A stretch of 64,000 nt of DNA from Dendrobium chrysotoxum (lineage: Eukaryota > Streptophyta > Magnoliopsida > Asparagales > Orchidaceae). A program made the translations under genes and the position numbers. Below the pieces are notes generated by a model that was not told the origin of the DNA, searched no databases, and worked only from the letters and a program-made list of their open reading frames with translations. Below, in pieces: positions 22,484 through 33,273 of the stretch; positions within the stretch are counted from its first letter, which is position 1, and every line of letters begins with the position of its first letter. Location of the stretch: the NCBI GenBank assembly GCA_019925795.1, contig CM034300.1:33467591-33531590 (forward strand). Reading direction: 5' to 3'.

Positions 22484-24294
22484 ATGGCTAACTTTAAAAA
22501 TCATAATACTGCTGAAGGTTATTCTATTACATGACCTCCATTATTTGATATTATACCTTTTGATTTTTGGAAAACTCACATGTCCACCTTTTTACAATCA
22601 ATTGATTATCGCATGTGGATGCTTGTTAGGGATGGCTATGAAGCACCTTTTAGAATGGTTAATAATATTAAAACTAAACTTCCTTTTACTGATTGGACAT
22701 TTGATGATCGTGATTTAACACAACTGAATGCAAAGTGTTTGAACTATTTTTTATTTGCTTTAAAATCTGAAGATTACATGCGTGTTTCCGCTTGCACTAC
22801 TGGTAAAGAAATTTGGGATAGATTATGCATTACTTATGAAGGCACATCTGAGGTTAAGCAATCTAGATTAAACATCTTACTTCATGACTATGAACTCTTT
22901 TGTATGAAACCTAGTGAATTGATTTTTGAAATATATACTAGGTTCACTCAAATTGTCACTTCTTTATATGCTTTAGGAAGAGAACTTATAAACTATGAAA
23001 AAGTGAATAAAATTTTGAGATGTTTGCCTTCTTCTTTTGATGCCAAGATAACTATAATTACTGAATCAAAAGATTTGAATAATTATTCTGTTGATAACTT
23101 ACTTGGATCACTCATTGCTTATGAGCAAGGGGTGAACCAAAGATAGCTTGATACAGGTGAGAAGAAGAAGGAGAAAACTGTAGCGCTGAAGGCTAACGAT
23201 ACTAACACTGATTCTTGCAGGTCTGATAGCGATGATGTTGCCTTAATCACTAGGCAATTCAAAAGCTTTCTAAGAAAGAAGCACAAGAACTTTCAAAAGT
23301 GGAACAAAGGTAAGAGTAGTAAAAATTTTAAAGGTTCATCTGATACTGTTTGTTTTGAATGTAAAAAGCCTGGACATATAAAGGCTGATTGTCCTACACT
23401 TAAAGCTCACCCAAGCAAAGAGAAGGGTGAGGAGAAACCCAAGTTCAGGAAGGACAAAAAGTGGATTCAAAAGGCATTCTGGGCAAATTCTGCATCTGAC
23501 TCCTCTGAGACTGAAGCTGAAGAGGAGACTACGAACTTGTGTCTGATGGCTGATGATCATCCTGGTCAGTTTGATCAAGAAGAGGTATGTGAGCTAACTT
23601 ATGATCAATTGCTAGATGTTTCTGAGAAAATTCATTCATCGTATAGAAAACTTAAGAAAACTCATGCTAGTATGAAATTAGAATTTTTGAATTTACAAAA
23701 AGAGCATAAAATTTTGATAAATGATTATTCTACTCTTGATTGTAATCACATGTCACTACTTGAAAAATTTGATGAATTGAATAAAAAGCATTCTGATTTG
23801 ATTACTAAACATGATTCATTAAAAACCTCGCATGTTGATTTAGAAAGAGCTTTTAAAGAATTAGACACCATGGCATGTGACTTAGAGAGTAGTAAGGGTG
23901 CATTAAAATTTGAAATTGCAAGTCTTAAAAAGGATAATAAATTTGTAAGAGTAAAAATTTATGCTTTTGAAAAAAATAAAACACCTCCTACTTTTGAACA
24001 ATTTTCGCACCTCCACCTTTTGAAGAATCTATTTCAAAATCATCAAAGCATGTTTCATTCAAACCTAGGAGGAGGCATAATCACCCATATAGATTAGTTA
24101 ACCCTTTTCCTGGTGTTAGATGCTTTTCTTGTGGCATGCTTGGACATATCTCTCACACATGTACTGTTCACTGTAGTATACATTGGGTGTGGAGACCCAA
24201 ATTGCATGTTTCACAGCATAGCACACATGCATTGCATTCTTCTTTTCATAATAAGGAATCCAAACTTGTTTGGGTTCCTAAATCTGACGTTTGA
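22484..24294 (+). pseudogene. Copia-1 gag, disrupted
   Basis: The capsid/nucleocapsid protein that packages element RNA. The start at 22484 (MANFKNHNTAEGYS) lies 43 bases after the primer-binding site. TGA at 22532-22534 (R position) and TAG at 23144-23146 (Q position) break an otherwise open frame to 24097. The UBN2-type gag core spans about 22550-23140 ('WKTHMSTFLQSID', 'EIWDRLCITYEGTSEVKQS', 'FEIYTRFTQIV'). The first knuckle is CFECKKPGHIKADC (about 23353-23394), the coiled-coil region 23580-23960. A frameshift near 23990 leads to a second CX2CX4HX4C knuckle at 24121-24162 (CFSCGMLGHISHTC). The sequence ends in 'VWVPKSDV' and TGA 24292-24294, a stop also present in copia-3. Two knuckles and a coiled coil are typical of Sireviruses. 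Confidence 0.9.
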
Positions 24295-24305
24295 TGATTT
24301 TGTAG

Positions 24306-27300
24306 GTGTGCTCTCACACAAGACCTCATGAGAGCTTGCGGTACTTGGACAACGGATGCTCAAGACATATGGTTGGAGATGCAAATCAATTCATTTCACT
24401 GGAGGCCAGGGCTGGAGGCAAGGTTACACATGGAGACAACACCACCAGGAGGGTGGTAGGAGCAGGTATAATTGGTGATTGAAAAAATTTCATTATTGAC
24501 AATATTTTACTTGTAGATGGATTGAAACAAAACTTGCTGAGCATAAGTCAACTCTGTGACAAAAGATACAACATCAAGTTCCTACCCACTTACTGTATTA
24601 TAAGCTTAAATAATAAAATTGTTTTGCAAGGACAAAGGATCAATAATGTCTACATGCTGGATATAAGCTGGTTTAAAACTGATGTTTTAATTTGCGTAAA
24701 AATTGCTGCTGATGAGTCTTAGTTGTGGCACAAGAGATTATGTTATGCTAGTTTGAAAACCCTTAGGAGAGTCACCCAAAAGGACTTAGTTAGAGGTGTC
24801 CCCAAGCTTAAGTTCACTAAGGACCACCTGTGTGATGCCTATCAATTAGGGAAGCAAGTCCGGTCCTCCTTCCACTTCATTAAGGATATCAGCACCTCTA
24901 GACCTTTAGAAGTCCTTCACATGGATCTCTTTGGACCCATTAGCACTGCTAGCTTAGGGGAGAAAGTCTATGGATTTGTGATTATTGATGATTACTAGAG
25001 GTTCACTTGGATTAATTTTTTATCACATAATTTGAGTCATTTGATGAATTTAAATCTTTCTCTACTTGGATTCAGAAGAAGTTAGGATGTGAGATTATTA
25101 CCATTCATAGTGATCATGGTGGAGAGTTTTAAAATGAGAGATTTGGAACCTTCTATGAGGATCAAGGGATTAGCCACAACTTTTCAACTCCTAGGACCCC
25201 TCAGTAGAATGGGGTAGCTGAAAGAAAGAACAAAATCTTGGTGGAAGCCGCTAGAGCTATGCTTGCTGAGTATTCACTTCCAAAATACTTTTGGGCTGAA
25301 GCGGTAAACACTGTCTGTTATGTGTTGAATAGGGTGAATATTAGATCTAATCTGAATAAGATGCCTTATGAGATCATTAAGGATAGAACTCCAAACCTGT
25401 CCCACCTCCATGACTTTGGCTGTAAGGTTTTCATTCTGAACAATGGGAAATCATCCTTAGGAAAATTTGACCCCAAATTTGATGAAGGAGTGTTCTTAGG
25501 CTATTCAAGTGTGGGGAAATCCTTTAGGGTGTTTAATAAGAAGACTTTGGTTGTAGAGGAGACAACTCATGTGGTGTTTGATGAATCTGATCCTAAGGAG
25601 ACTAGAGTTGAGGAAGAAGAAGAAGTAGGAGAGATTACCCAAGGAGTTAAAAATATAAATCTGGAGGAAAGGGTAGAGCCTCAAAACACTTTACCTAGAG
25701 AATAGAGATATTCTTCAAGTCATCCTAAAGAACTTATCTTAGGAGACCCTTCTGAAGATGTTAGAACTAGGCATGGACTTAGGAAGGAGGTGAACCATTC
25801 TGCCTTTATCTCAATGAATGAACCCACCAACATCAATTTAGCCCTTTCTGATGAGTTTTGGATCTTAGCTATGCAAGAGGAATTGAATCAATTTGTAAAG
25901 AATGATATTTGGGAGTTAGTAGAAAGACCTAGAAATCAAAGTGTAGTGGGAACCAAGTGGGTCTTTAAGAATAAGATGAATGATTCTGGTGTGGTGGTTA
26001 GAAATAATGTAAGATTGATGGCTAAGGGGTACAATTAAATTGAAGGGATTAATTTTGAGGAGACCTTTGCCCCTGTAGCTAGATTGGGAGCCATTAGGGT
26101 GCTACTAGCCTTTACATATTATAAGGGATTTAAGCTATTTCAAATGGATGTCAAGAGTGCCTTTTTAAATGGGGTAATAAAAGAGGATGTCTTTGTAGAG
26201 AAACCCCTAGGTTTTGATAGTTCCCACTATCCAAATCATGTCTACAAATTAAAAAAGGCCTTATATAGATTGAAACAGGCACCCAGAGCTTGGGATGAGA
26301 GGCTTAACACATTCCTACTAGAAAGAGAGTTTATTAAGGGGAGCGTAGACACCACCCTTTTCCTTAGGAAAGTAGGAGATGATCTGCTCATTATCTAGAT
26401 CTATGCTGATGATATACTTTTTGGATCTTCTGAAAAAACTTTGTGTGATGACTTTTCTAAGATAATAAGTAAGGAGTTTTAGATGAGTATGATGGGAGAA
26501 TTATCCAACTTTTTTGGGTTTAGCATAAGGTAAATGGATGATGGAACCTTTCTGAATCAATCAAAATACACTAAGGACTTCTTGAATAAATATGAAATGG
26601 ATAAAGCTAGGCCAATCAACACTCCTATGAGTTCCAATGTTCAGTTAGATAAGGATTCAAATGGAAAATCTGTTGATCAGAAGAAGTTTAGGGAAATAAT
26701 TAGATCACTGCTTTACCTTACTGCTAGCTGACCTGATATTATGTTTAGTGTTTATCTTTATGCTAGGTTTCAAGCTGATCCTAAAGAGTCCTACCTAACT
26801 GCTGTTAAGATAATTCTTAGATATCTTTTAGGAACCCCAAACCTAGGAATATGGTACCCTAGACATAGCACTTCTTTTGAGATTATTAGATATTCTGATT
26901 CTAACTTTACCAAGTGTAGAGTGGATAGAAAGAGCACTTCATGGACTTGCCAATTAATAGGATAGTCTTTAGTCTCCTAGTCTAGTAGAAAATAGAACTC
27001 AGTTGCACTTTCCATTGCTAAAGCTGAGTACATTGCCTTAGGAAGTTGTGTGGCCTAAGTCCTTTGGTTGAAGCAACAAGTTTTGGATCTAGGATTACCT
27101 GTTGGCACAATTTTAGTTCTATGTGATAACACCAGTACCATCTGCATTTCTAAGAATCCAATCTAATATTCTAGAACTAAACACATTGATATAAAGCATC
27201 ACTTTATTAGGGACTATGTTACAAAAGGGGACATTGAGCTACATCATGTAGCAACTAAAAACTAACTGGCTGATATCTTTACTAAATCACTGGCCTTTGA

Positions 27301-27352
27301 CTCATTCAGCATTTTAAGGACCAGATTGGGTTTGATTGACATAAAGGCATGA
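24306..27352 (+). pseudogene. Copia-1 pol (protease, integrase, RT, RNase H), disrupted
   Basis: Ty1/copia pol in family order. The protease reads 'YLDNGCSRHM' (24342-24371), where the catalytic D-S-G has become D-N-G. The GAG-pre-integrase motif is 'LWHKRLCYASL' (24724-). In the integrase zinc site 'CDAYQLGKQ', one Cys is now Tyr. The core keeps 'LHMDLFGP', 'IHSDHGGEF' and 'NGVAERKN', with a frameshift near 25030. RT: 'GTKWVFKNKM', 'FAPVARL', 'FQMDVKSAFLNG', 'LKQAPRAW' and YADD (26402-26413). RNase H: 'RYSDSNF', 'KAEYIAL', 'CDNTSTI' and 'ADIFTKSL', then TGA 27350-27352. In-frame stops lie at 24480, 24720, 24996, 25130, 25205, 25703, 26036, 26396, 26480, 26531, 26729, 26963, 26978, 26993, 27056, 27164 and 27263. 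Most replace Q, W or R codons. Confidence 0.92.
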
Positions 27353-27731
27353 ATCTGATGACTACTAATTTTTGATGTTTTTTATTTTACATTTTTTATT
27401 TCTCTTATTTTTTGTTTGATTTGATTATGTGCTTCCTGTTCATTTTTTAGTCTCTCCTATTTCTTTTTATTATTGCTGGTTCTCTAATTTGAGTATTTAT
27501 TTTGATGCAATTTCCTACCTGTTCTTGATTTACTATTTTTTATCAAATCACTGCTCACTACTGTTGATAAACTGAATTTCTGACTGAGAGTTTTGTCTGG
27601 TTTTTATTTGGAAGCTCGTAAGCACTGATTGACTCCTCTGGATCTGTTAAAGGAAAGAAATATTGATGATTATTTCTCTTCCTCTAACTCCTTTAATGGT
27701 GTATTATTTCTTTTGGATAAAAATCTTCTTC

Positions 27732-27746
27732 AAAATTAAAAAGTTG
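27732..27746. repeat. Left TSD of the SINE
   Basis: AAAATTAAAAAGTTG, repeated exactly at 27873-27887 after the A-tail. Confidence 0.93.
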
Positions 27747-27872
27747 TCACAGCTCACCTTGGCTTGTTGGTTGAGAGCTTAAGCTTTCAAGTAAGAGGTC
27801 TTGGGTTCGAGTCTTTGTGTATGCATTGTGTGTGTGTGAGTTTGCCTTAATTGGCCTAAATGTCCCAAAAAA
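27747..27872 (+). mobile_element. tRNA-derived SINE inside copia-1
   Basis: A 126-bp element framed by an exact 15-bp TSD. It has an internal pol III promoter: an A-box-like TGGCTTGTTGGT at 27760-27771 and a B box GGTTCGAGTCT at 27804-27814, about 33 bp apart as in tRNA. A short GT run (27829-27838) and a tail follow, with GCC/GGC able to pair around TTAATT (27844-27855). It ends in an A-tract. It is not a functional tRNA: the cloverleaf cannot be completed and no acceptor stem is seen. It must be younger than copia-1. Confidence 0.88.
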
Positions 27873-27887
27873 AAAATTAAAAAGTTG
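27873..27887. repeat. Right TSD of the SINE
   Basis: An exact copy of 27732-27746. The A-tail of the SINE merges with its first bases. Confidence 0.93.
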
Positions 27888-28130
27888 GTTTTTGAAATAG
27901 AGATCTATTTTATCTTCCTACAGTAATCTACCTCATATAAATAGTATTTTCAAAGCTTTAAATCATTGTTATGTTTTTCTTAACCAAGTGATTGAACTTA
28001 TCATATAATGTATGGTTTTTGTTTTATGAATTTCTCTTCTTTACTGTAGAGAGTGAGTTTTGTCGTCTCTTATGTCTGGAAGGTAATTTCACAACTGAGA
28101 TTCTTTAACGATTATGAAAGGAAGCAAGCT

Positions 28131-28305
28131 TACAAAAGATGCGCAAAGAGCGCCAAAATGAAAAGAGGCACAAAATGAGCCCAAAGTTGAAAAGATGTGC
28201 AATGTTGCCAAATTAGAAAGATACATAAAGTGTATCAAAAATTAAAAGATGCACAAAGTGCCAAATAAATTAAAAAAGAGGCACAAAATGAGCCCACAAA
28301 AAAAT
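28131..28305 (+). repeat. ~28-bp tandem array in the copia-1 post-pol region
   Basis: About six diverged units of the form 'AAAAGATGCACAAAGTGCCAAA', starting near 28134, 28160, 28189, 28216, 28243 and 28271. One frame gives a Lys/Ala/Gln-rich repetitive peptide with stops, so the array may be the relic of a repetitive protein segment. Confidence 0.65.
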
Positions 28306-28830
28306 AAGCTTTCTTTCCTTTCAGATCTTTAAATGTCTTAGAAAAATCCATGCGCCACTCAATATTTTCAAAAGCTTGAGACAAAAAATCATGATTTTTG
28401 ATTAATTATTTTGTAATACTATTATATCAGATATTTTTTTTTTGGAACGAGGCTTGAAAGGATTTCTTTTTGAATCTAATTTCTTTTCTTCTGAATTAGA
28501 CTTTTGTTTGAAAGGAATTTGAACCTGTAAGGTGTCCGAGGTAGGAGTTACAAAAGTCAATTTTTCAACTTTTCTGGATTTCAGCGTTGTCGATTTTTTT
28601 CTTATTGGCTTTTGAATTGAAAATCAGGAAAAATTCTGTTCTATTGGAGCTAATAAAAAAAAATCAAAATCATTATTTTTCACTATTATTTTTCTCATTT
28701 CTATTTTTTACTAGATTTGATTTTGGACCCACCTTTATTCTAGTCTATTTTTGCTTATGTTATTTTCCTTGTATTTGTTTGTATTATTATTTTTATGTGG
28801 TGTTCTTTTATTTTTCCCTTTTTGAGATGT

Positions 28831-28840
28831 CAAAAAAGGG
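28831..28840 (+). other. First polypurine tract of copia-1
   Basis: CAAAAAAGGG within GATGTCAAAAAAGGGTG. The equivalent in copia-3 is at 49844-49853. A duplicated tract of this kind is characteristic of Sireviruses. Confidence 0.7.
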
Positions 28841-28996
28841 TGTAATTGTTGTTGTTATGTCTTGTTGTTGTTGTGTTCTAGTTGTTATATTTCTGGATCA
28901 TTGTAATTTCCTTGGCTTATCAATGTTCATAAGTTTTTTGAAATATCAATGTTTATTTATTGAACCTGTATTTCCTAAAAAATGTTTGCCATCATC

Positions 28997-29009
28997 AAAA
29001 AGGGAGAGG
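28997..29009 (+). other. Second polypurine tract of copia-1
   Basis: AAAAAGGGAGAGG directly before the 3' LTR (one base between). It is preceded by GCCATCATC, as in copia-3. Confidence 0.9.
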
Positions 29010-29010
29010 T

Positions 29011-30714
29011 TGTTGTAAATCTAGATTCAAGGAGTATAGTTTTGATGATAACAAATATGTCTGTGTTCTGTTTTGCTTGGCTAACCATTTTAGGTATAAA
29101 AGATCATATGTAATTCAAGCCAACTCAAGATAGGGTCTATATGTGTTTAAATGTACTTTTTCACTTTTCTTGAGTCAAGTATAATGTAACGGATCTCCAA
29201 GCTAAGTAACCTTGAACACACACACTCAGGAGGAATTTTTGAGTGATTTAGTGTTTCTCTTAAGGAAAATTATACTATACGATTTTTCCATCGTACCGTA
29301 CGATATGTTATTAATAAATAGTCTTACGGCTAATTTTGAATGATTAATTTTGAGAACTAATCATATTATACAATCCATATTGTACTGTACGATTTAAAAA
29401 ACCTAGCCGCCAGGACTATTTTGGTAAGATTTGAATTTTGAGTTTTTGAACTAATCGTACTGTACGATGGCAATCGGACCGTACGATCATTTAAAATCTT
29501 ACCAAAATTATCCCCCATAATCAGACAAATAAATCTTGATTTCTTAATTATAATTGATCATCGTACAGTACGATGGATAGAGACATTTTTGGATCATCCC
29601 GTAGATCGTACCAAACGAAACCATAATTTTTGTACTGATCATCCCGGTCGATATTTATATCATACTAAACGATGAACTGAAATGAACTACTCATAGTGTA
29701 CGAATGATACAGTGCGGGATGATGGACAGAGATGAATTTCATTCGTCCCATAGATCGTCCCGTACGAATAGTTGAGAATAAGTTGATCGTACTGTACGTT
29801 TATGGATCGTATTGTATGATGTTCGTAAAATTTGTGAACTATCCTTTTGCATTCATACTGGATGAAACTATTTTTGAACTGATCATACTGTATGATATTG
29901 GATCGTATTGTACGAACAAAATCATCAAATTGAATTTTAGGGCAATTTTTGAGCCCTCCTTTTTAAGATCTCTTTTGTTCAATCGTTGAGATCTTTTGCC
30001 ACTTTCCTTTCCAGAGAAAACCTTGAGAGAGAGAGAGAGAGAGCTTGGGAGAGAGAGAGAGAGAGGATCTTGTGAGGAGGCATTTATGAGGGATTCACAA
30101 TGGTTACTCCAAGCAAGGATTTGAGTCATCTTCTCCGTTCGTCATCTCTTGTCTTGTTAGTGACTCTGTGGGAGGATCATTCGCAAGAAGATCCAGGTTC
30201 TCTGCCTGCTTTAGGAGGAAGCGAAAGGAGTCCAGGTTCTCTGCCTGCTTCAGAAGGAAGCAAAAGGAGTCTAGGTTCTCTGCTTGCTTCAGGAGGAAGC
30301 GAAAGGAGTTCAAGTTCTCTACCTCACCGGGTTAGTGGAATGGAGTTTTTGTACAAGATTCTCTGCCTTGCTGTGGGAGCAGAAGGAGAGTCACTTAGTG
30401 TTAGTGCAATACCCAGAGGGGAGGCTCCGGGGAGTGGATATAGGTCAAGTTGACTGAACCACTATAAAATCTGGTGTGTTCTTTCCAATTATTTTCGCAT
30501 TTATTTTCCTGTTGATGATAATATGATTGTGAGTATTCTTATGTTATTGTTAAACATCTGTACAACATCGCATAACTGTAAAAGTTTTAAAACATTCAAA
30601 AAGATTTTCTAAATCATTGTTTTGCTCTTGAATTTTTAAAACTATCAATTCACCCCCCTCTTGGTTAGCCTCGGGACTAGTTCACAAGGGCTTAACATCC
30701 CTATCGAACTTTCA
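29011..30714 (+). repeat. Copia-1 3' LTR
   Basis: Starts TGTTGTAAATCTAG and ends CTATCGAACTTTCA. It is collinear with 20696-22427 and shares the palindrome array (about 29270-29920, exact palindrome at 29454-29468), GA run and 39-bp minisatellite (30196-30330). The two LTRs differ by many single changes, mostly C/T and G/A, and a few indels, so the insertion is not recent. Confidence 0.93.
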
Positions 30715-31690
30715 GCACTCCCTTGAATCCATTAAGGATCTTCTCCCTCTTACACAAGCTCACCCTTTTTCTCCTTTGCTTAATGCTCTCTCTCTAAGCT
30801 AAAGTTATAATAAGAAATAGAAACCCTTGACTGCCCAAAGACCCTTGCTAAAGTTATAATAAGAGTTTATATAGAGGTATTAAAAAAATCCTAATTTTTT
30901 ATTTTGTCACTTCTATTTGCACAGTATGATACTCAAGTCATATAGTATGATTAGTACAAATAAAATATTAAATCATATAGGATGAACCAAAGTTCATTTA
31001 AAGAGTTCTCAGGTGGTTTATATGGTATGATACTTGATTGTAGTGTATGATCTATAGTTAATACTGATCCTATTTGATTCCTTAATCTTCAAACTTAAAT
31101 TAGGCAATATTTAACAAAAATTATGTAGTATGAAGAAGTTCATTCAACACAAAGAAGTTTGTATAATACAAAAAGTTCAATTTTTAAATTTAAAATTTGC
31201 CTATTTTAAGTAAGTAGGATTCGACGATGCGGTTTGTAAAATTAAATAATCATCCTGTATGATGTGACAATTAGTTATTGCAAAATTTAAATTATCTCCA
31301 TTAATTAATATTTTAATTAATTTCTATTTGAACTGATTATACAATATGATATGGATCGTATAATATGATATGGATCATAATTAATCGAAAAATTAAAATA
31401 CTTATTTTTTATCCCCTTTGTGTGTGTGTATGCATGATTACTAAGCTAATATACACCTAATTATAAACACTAACTCAAGAAAAATAAAATTATTAACTCT
31501 TTGAAAAAGATTTGACCAACATAATATTTTCTTGAGCTCTAATTCTTTAGAGATACTTTGTGTATGTTGAACCTAAAACTTTTGAAGTGCATAGGAAAAA
31601 TATAAAATATATAAAGTAGGAGAAAAAAAATAAGCATCCAATAATATTTGTAATCATTAAAACGTAAGGTCAGACTCCCAGATTGTAACA
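30715..31690 (-). repeat. Copia-2 3' LTR, U3 side (right part)
   Basis: Continuation of the LTR interrupted by copia-1. The outer end at 31690 is the complement of TGTTACAATCTGG, directly followed on the complement by a polypurine tract. Decayed palindromes such as ATCATACAGTATGAT-like words fill 30910-31385. Confidence 0.8.
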
Positions 31691-32058
31691 ATCTCCCCCT
31701 TTTAAAAATGGTAAATATTTTTGGTTAGAATTTTAAAAATGTAAGTTAACTGTTAATTTCCTGCTGATAAAAAATGAGCAAAAATAAATAACAGTTACAA
31801 GAAATATTGAAAATAAGAACATCACTAATGAATAATAAATAGTACAACCAACACACTCACTACTCTTCCTTTTGACATCACCAAAAAGTGTAACTATAAA
31901 TAGATGATAATATAGGGCAAAAGAAATAATAAAAATTAAAAGCACAATCAACATAGTACTAATTAAAAACACACACTACAAATAACAAAGCATTGCAAAA
32001 TACTCATAACAAACATAAACATACAATCATAATTTCATATACCACTACCACAATCTTT
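31691..32058 (-). other. Copia-2 polypurine tracts and short post-pol spacer
   Basis: On the complement, a tract of the form TTAAAAGGGGGAGAT (31691-31705) abuts the LTR. A second GATGTCAAAAGG-like tract lies near 31868-31880. Only about 350 bp separate pol from the LTR, so no extra ORF exists in this element. Confidence 0.7.
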
Positions 32059-33273
32059 CTAAGAACTTATATCAATGACACTTAGTCTAGTCCTAGGTGT
32101 ATTAGGGTTTGGTAAAGATATCATCTAGTTGATTTTTAGTATCCACATGTTATAATTCTGTGTTACCCTTTGGTACATGATCCCTAATGAAATGGTGTCT
32201 ACTTTTTATATATTTAGTGTGAGAATTTTGAATAGTTTTTTTTTTTTGAAATAGAGATTACGCTAGTATTATCACATATAATAGGGATCGTTCCTATAAT
32301 AAGTCCAAATTTTAGAATCTCATACTTCAGCCATATGACTTGGTCAACACAGCTTTCTACAGCCACATATTCAGCTTCAGCAGTGGATATGACTAAGAAT
32401 TTTGTAATTTACTAGATAAGAAAACTAAAGATTTTTTTATAAATTGGCAAGTTCTAGATGTGATTTTTTTACCCAGTAAAATCTAAATTTTAATATCCTA
32501 CAATGTCAAAAGTAGAGATATTCTTAGGATGCTAGATGCCTAAGTTTTGGGTGCTTATAAGATACCTTAAAATTCTCTTAATGACAGTCATGTGGGATTC
32601 CTTAGGGCCAACTTGAAACCTAGCACATAGATAAACATTAAATATGATATCAGGCCTTCTAGTAATTAAGTTGAGTAAGGAACCTTTAATACATCAATAC
32701 TTCTTTTGATCTATTAATTTTTTATCCTGATCTTTATATATCTTGGTGTTGGGCTCATCAATGTATTCATGCTTTTATTACCTTCCATATCAAATTTCTT
32801 TAAAATTTCTTTAATGTATTTTATTTTAGTAAGGAAGGTTCCATCTTCTCTTTATTTCACACTAAACCTAAGAAAGTAATTCAACTCACCAATCATGCTC
32901 ATTTCAAAGTCCCTACTCATAGTGGTAGAAAACTTATTGCATAAATTGTCATTTATAGATCTAAAGAGTATATCATCCACATAAATTTATACTATGAGTA
33001 TATCATCTAAAACTTTCTTAAGAAATAAGGTGGTATTTACACTACCCTTAACAAATAATTTCTTTAACAAAAAGTTGTTGAGCTTATCATATCATGCCCT
33101 TGGTGCTTACTTCAACCCATACACTTCTTTCTTAAGCTTGTACACACGATTGGGAAATAAAGAATTCTCAAAGCCTGAGGGTTGCACTATATAAATATCC
33201 TCTTTTTTGACACCATTCAAAAAGGAACTTTTAATATACAATTGATATAGCTTGAAACATTTAAAATAGGCAA
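32059..33273 (-). pseudogene. Copia-2 RNase H and C-terminal RT, disrupted
   Basis: Read on the minus strand from 33273: RT continues with 'FLNGVKKEDIY', 'VYKLKKEVYGLK', 'KGSVNTTLFL' and 'YVDDILF', then RNase H with 'STAEAEYVAVESC', 'ICDNTSVISIS', 'HHFIRDHVPKGN' and 'LDDIFTKP', ending at the stop 32059-32061. Frameshifts and stops occur. At two sites where copia-1 and copia-3 have stops, this copy keeps CAA (Gln), so those stops are not ancestral to all three. Confidence 0.8.

Larger units (their letters stand above)
27353..28820 (+). other. Copia-1 post-pol region without a clear ORF
   Basis: T-rich sequence between pol and the polypurine tracts. It holds a SINE (27747-27872), a TATAAATAG motif (27936-27944) and a tandem array (28131-28305). 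Some Sireviruses carry an extra ORF here; nothing intact is left. An open frame at 28587-29018 is hydrophobic only because the strand is T-rich, and it overlaps the polypurine tracts. Confidence 0.5.
20696..30714 (+). mobile_element. Copia-1: complete Sirevirus-type Ty1/copia retrotransposon, inactive
   Basis: A 10.0-kb element bounded by TG...CA LTRs: 20696-22427 (1732 bp) and 29011-30714 (1704 bp). It has a primer-binding site, gag with two CCHC knuckles separated by a coiled-coil region, protease, integrase, RT and RNase H in Ty1/copia order, a post-pol region of about 1.65 kb and two polypurine tracts. Two knuckles, the long gag tail, the GATGTCAAAAAAGGG-type first tract and palindrome-filled LTRs point to the Sirevirus lineage. 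About 19 in-frame stops and several frameshifts make it non-autonomous. It lies inside the 3' LTR of copia-2 and carries a SINE at 27747-27872. Confidence 0.93.

Noticed and set aside
27760..27814. Possible tRNA gene
   Set aside because: A and B boxes are present, but no acceptor stem or cloverleaf can be formed. The unit ends in an A-tail and is framed by a 15-bp TSD, so it is a SINE.
28587..29018. Hydrophobic 143-codon frame as a membrane or envelope protein
   Set aside because: The hydrophobicity follows from T-richness. The frame overlaps both polypurine tracts and enters the LTR.
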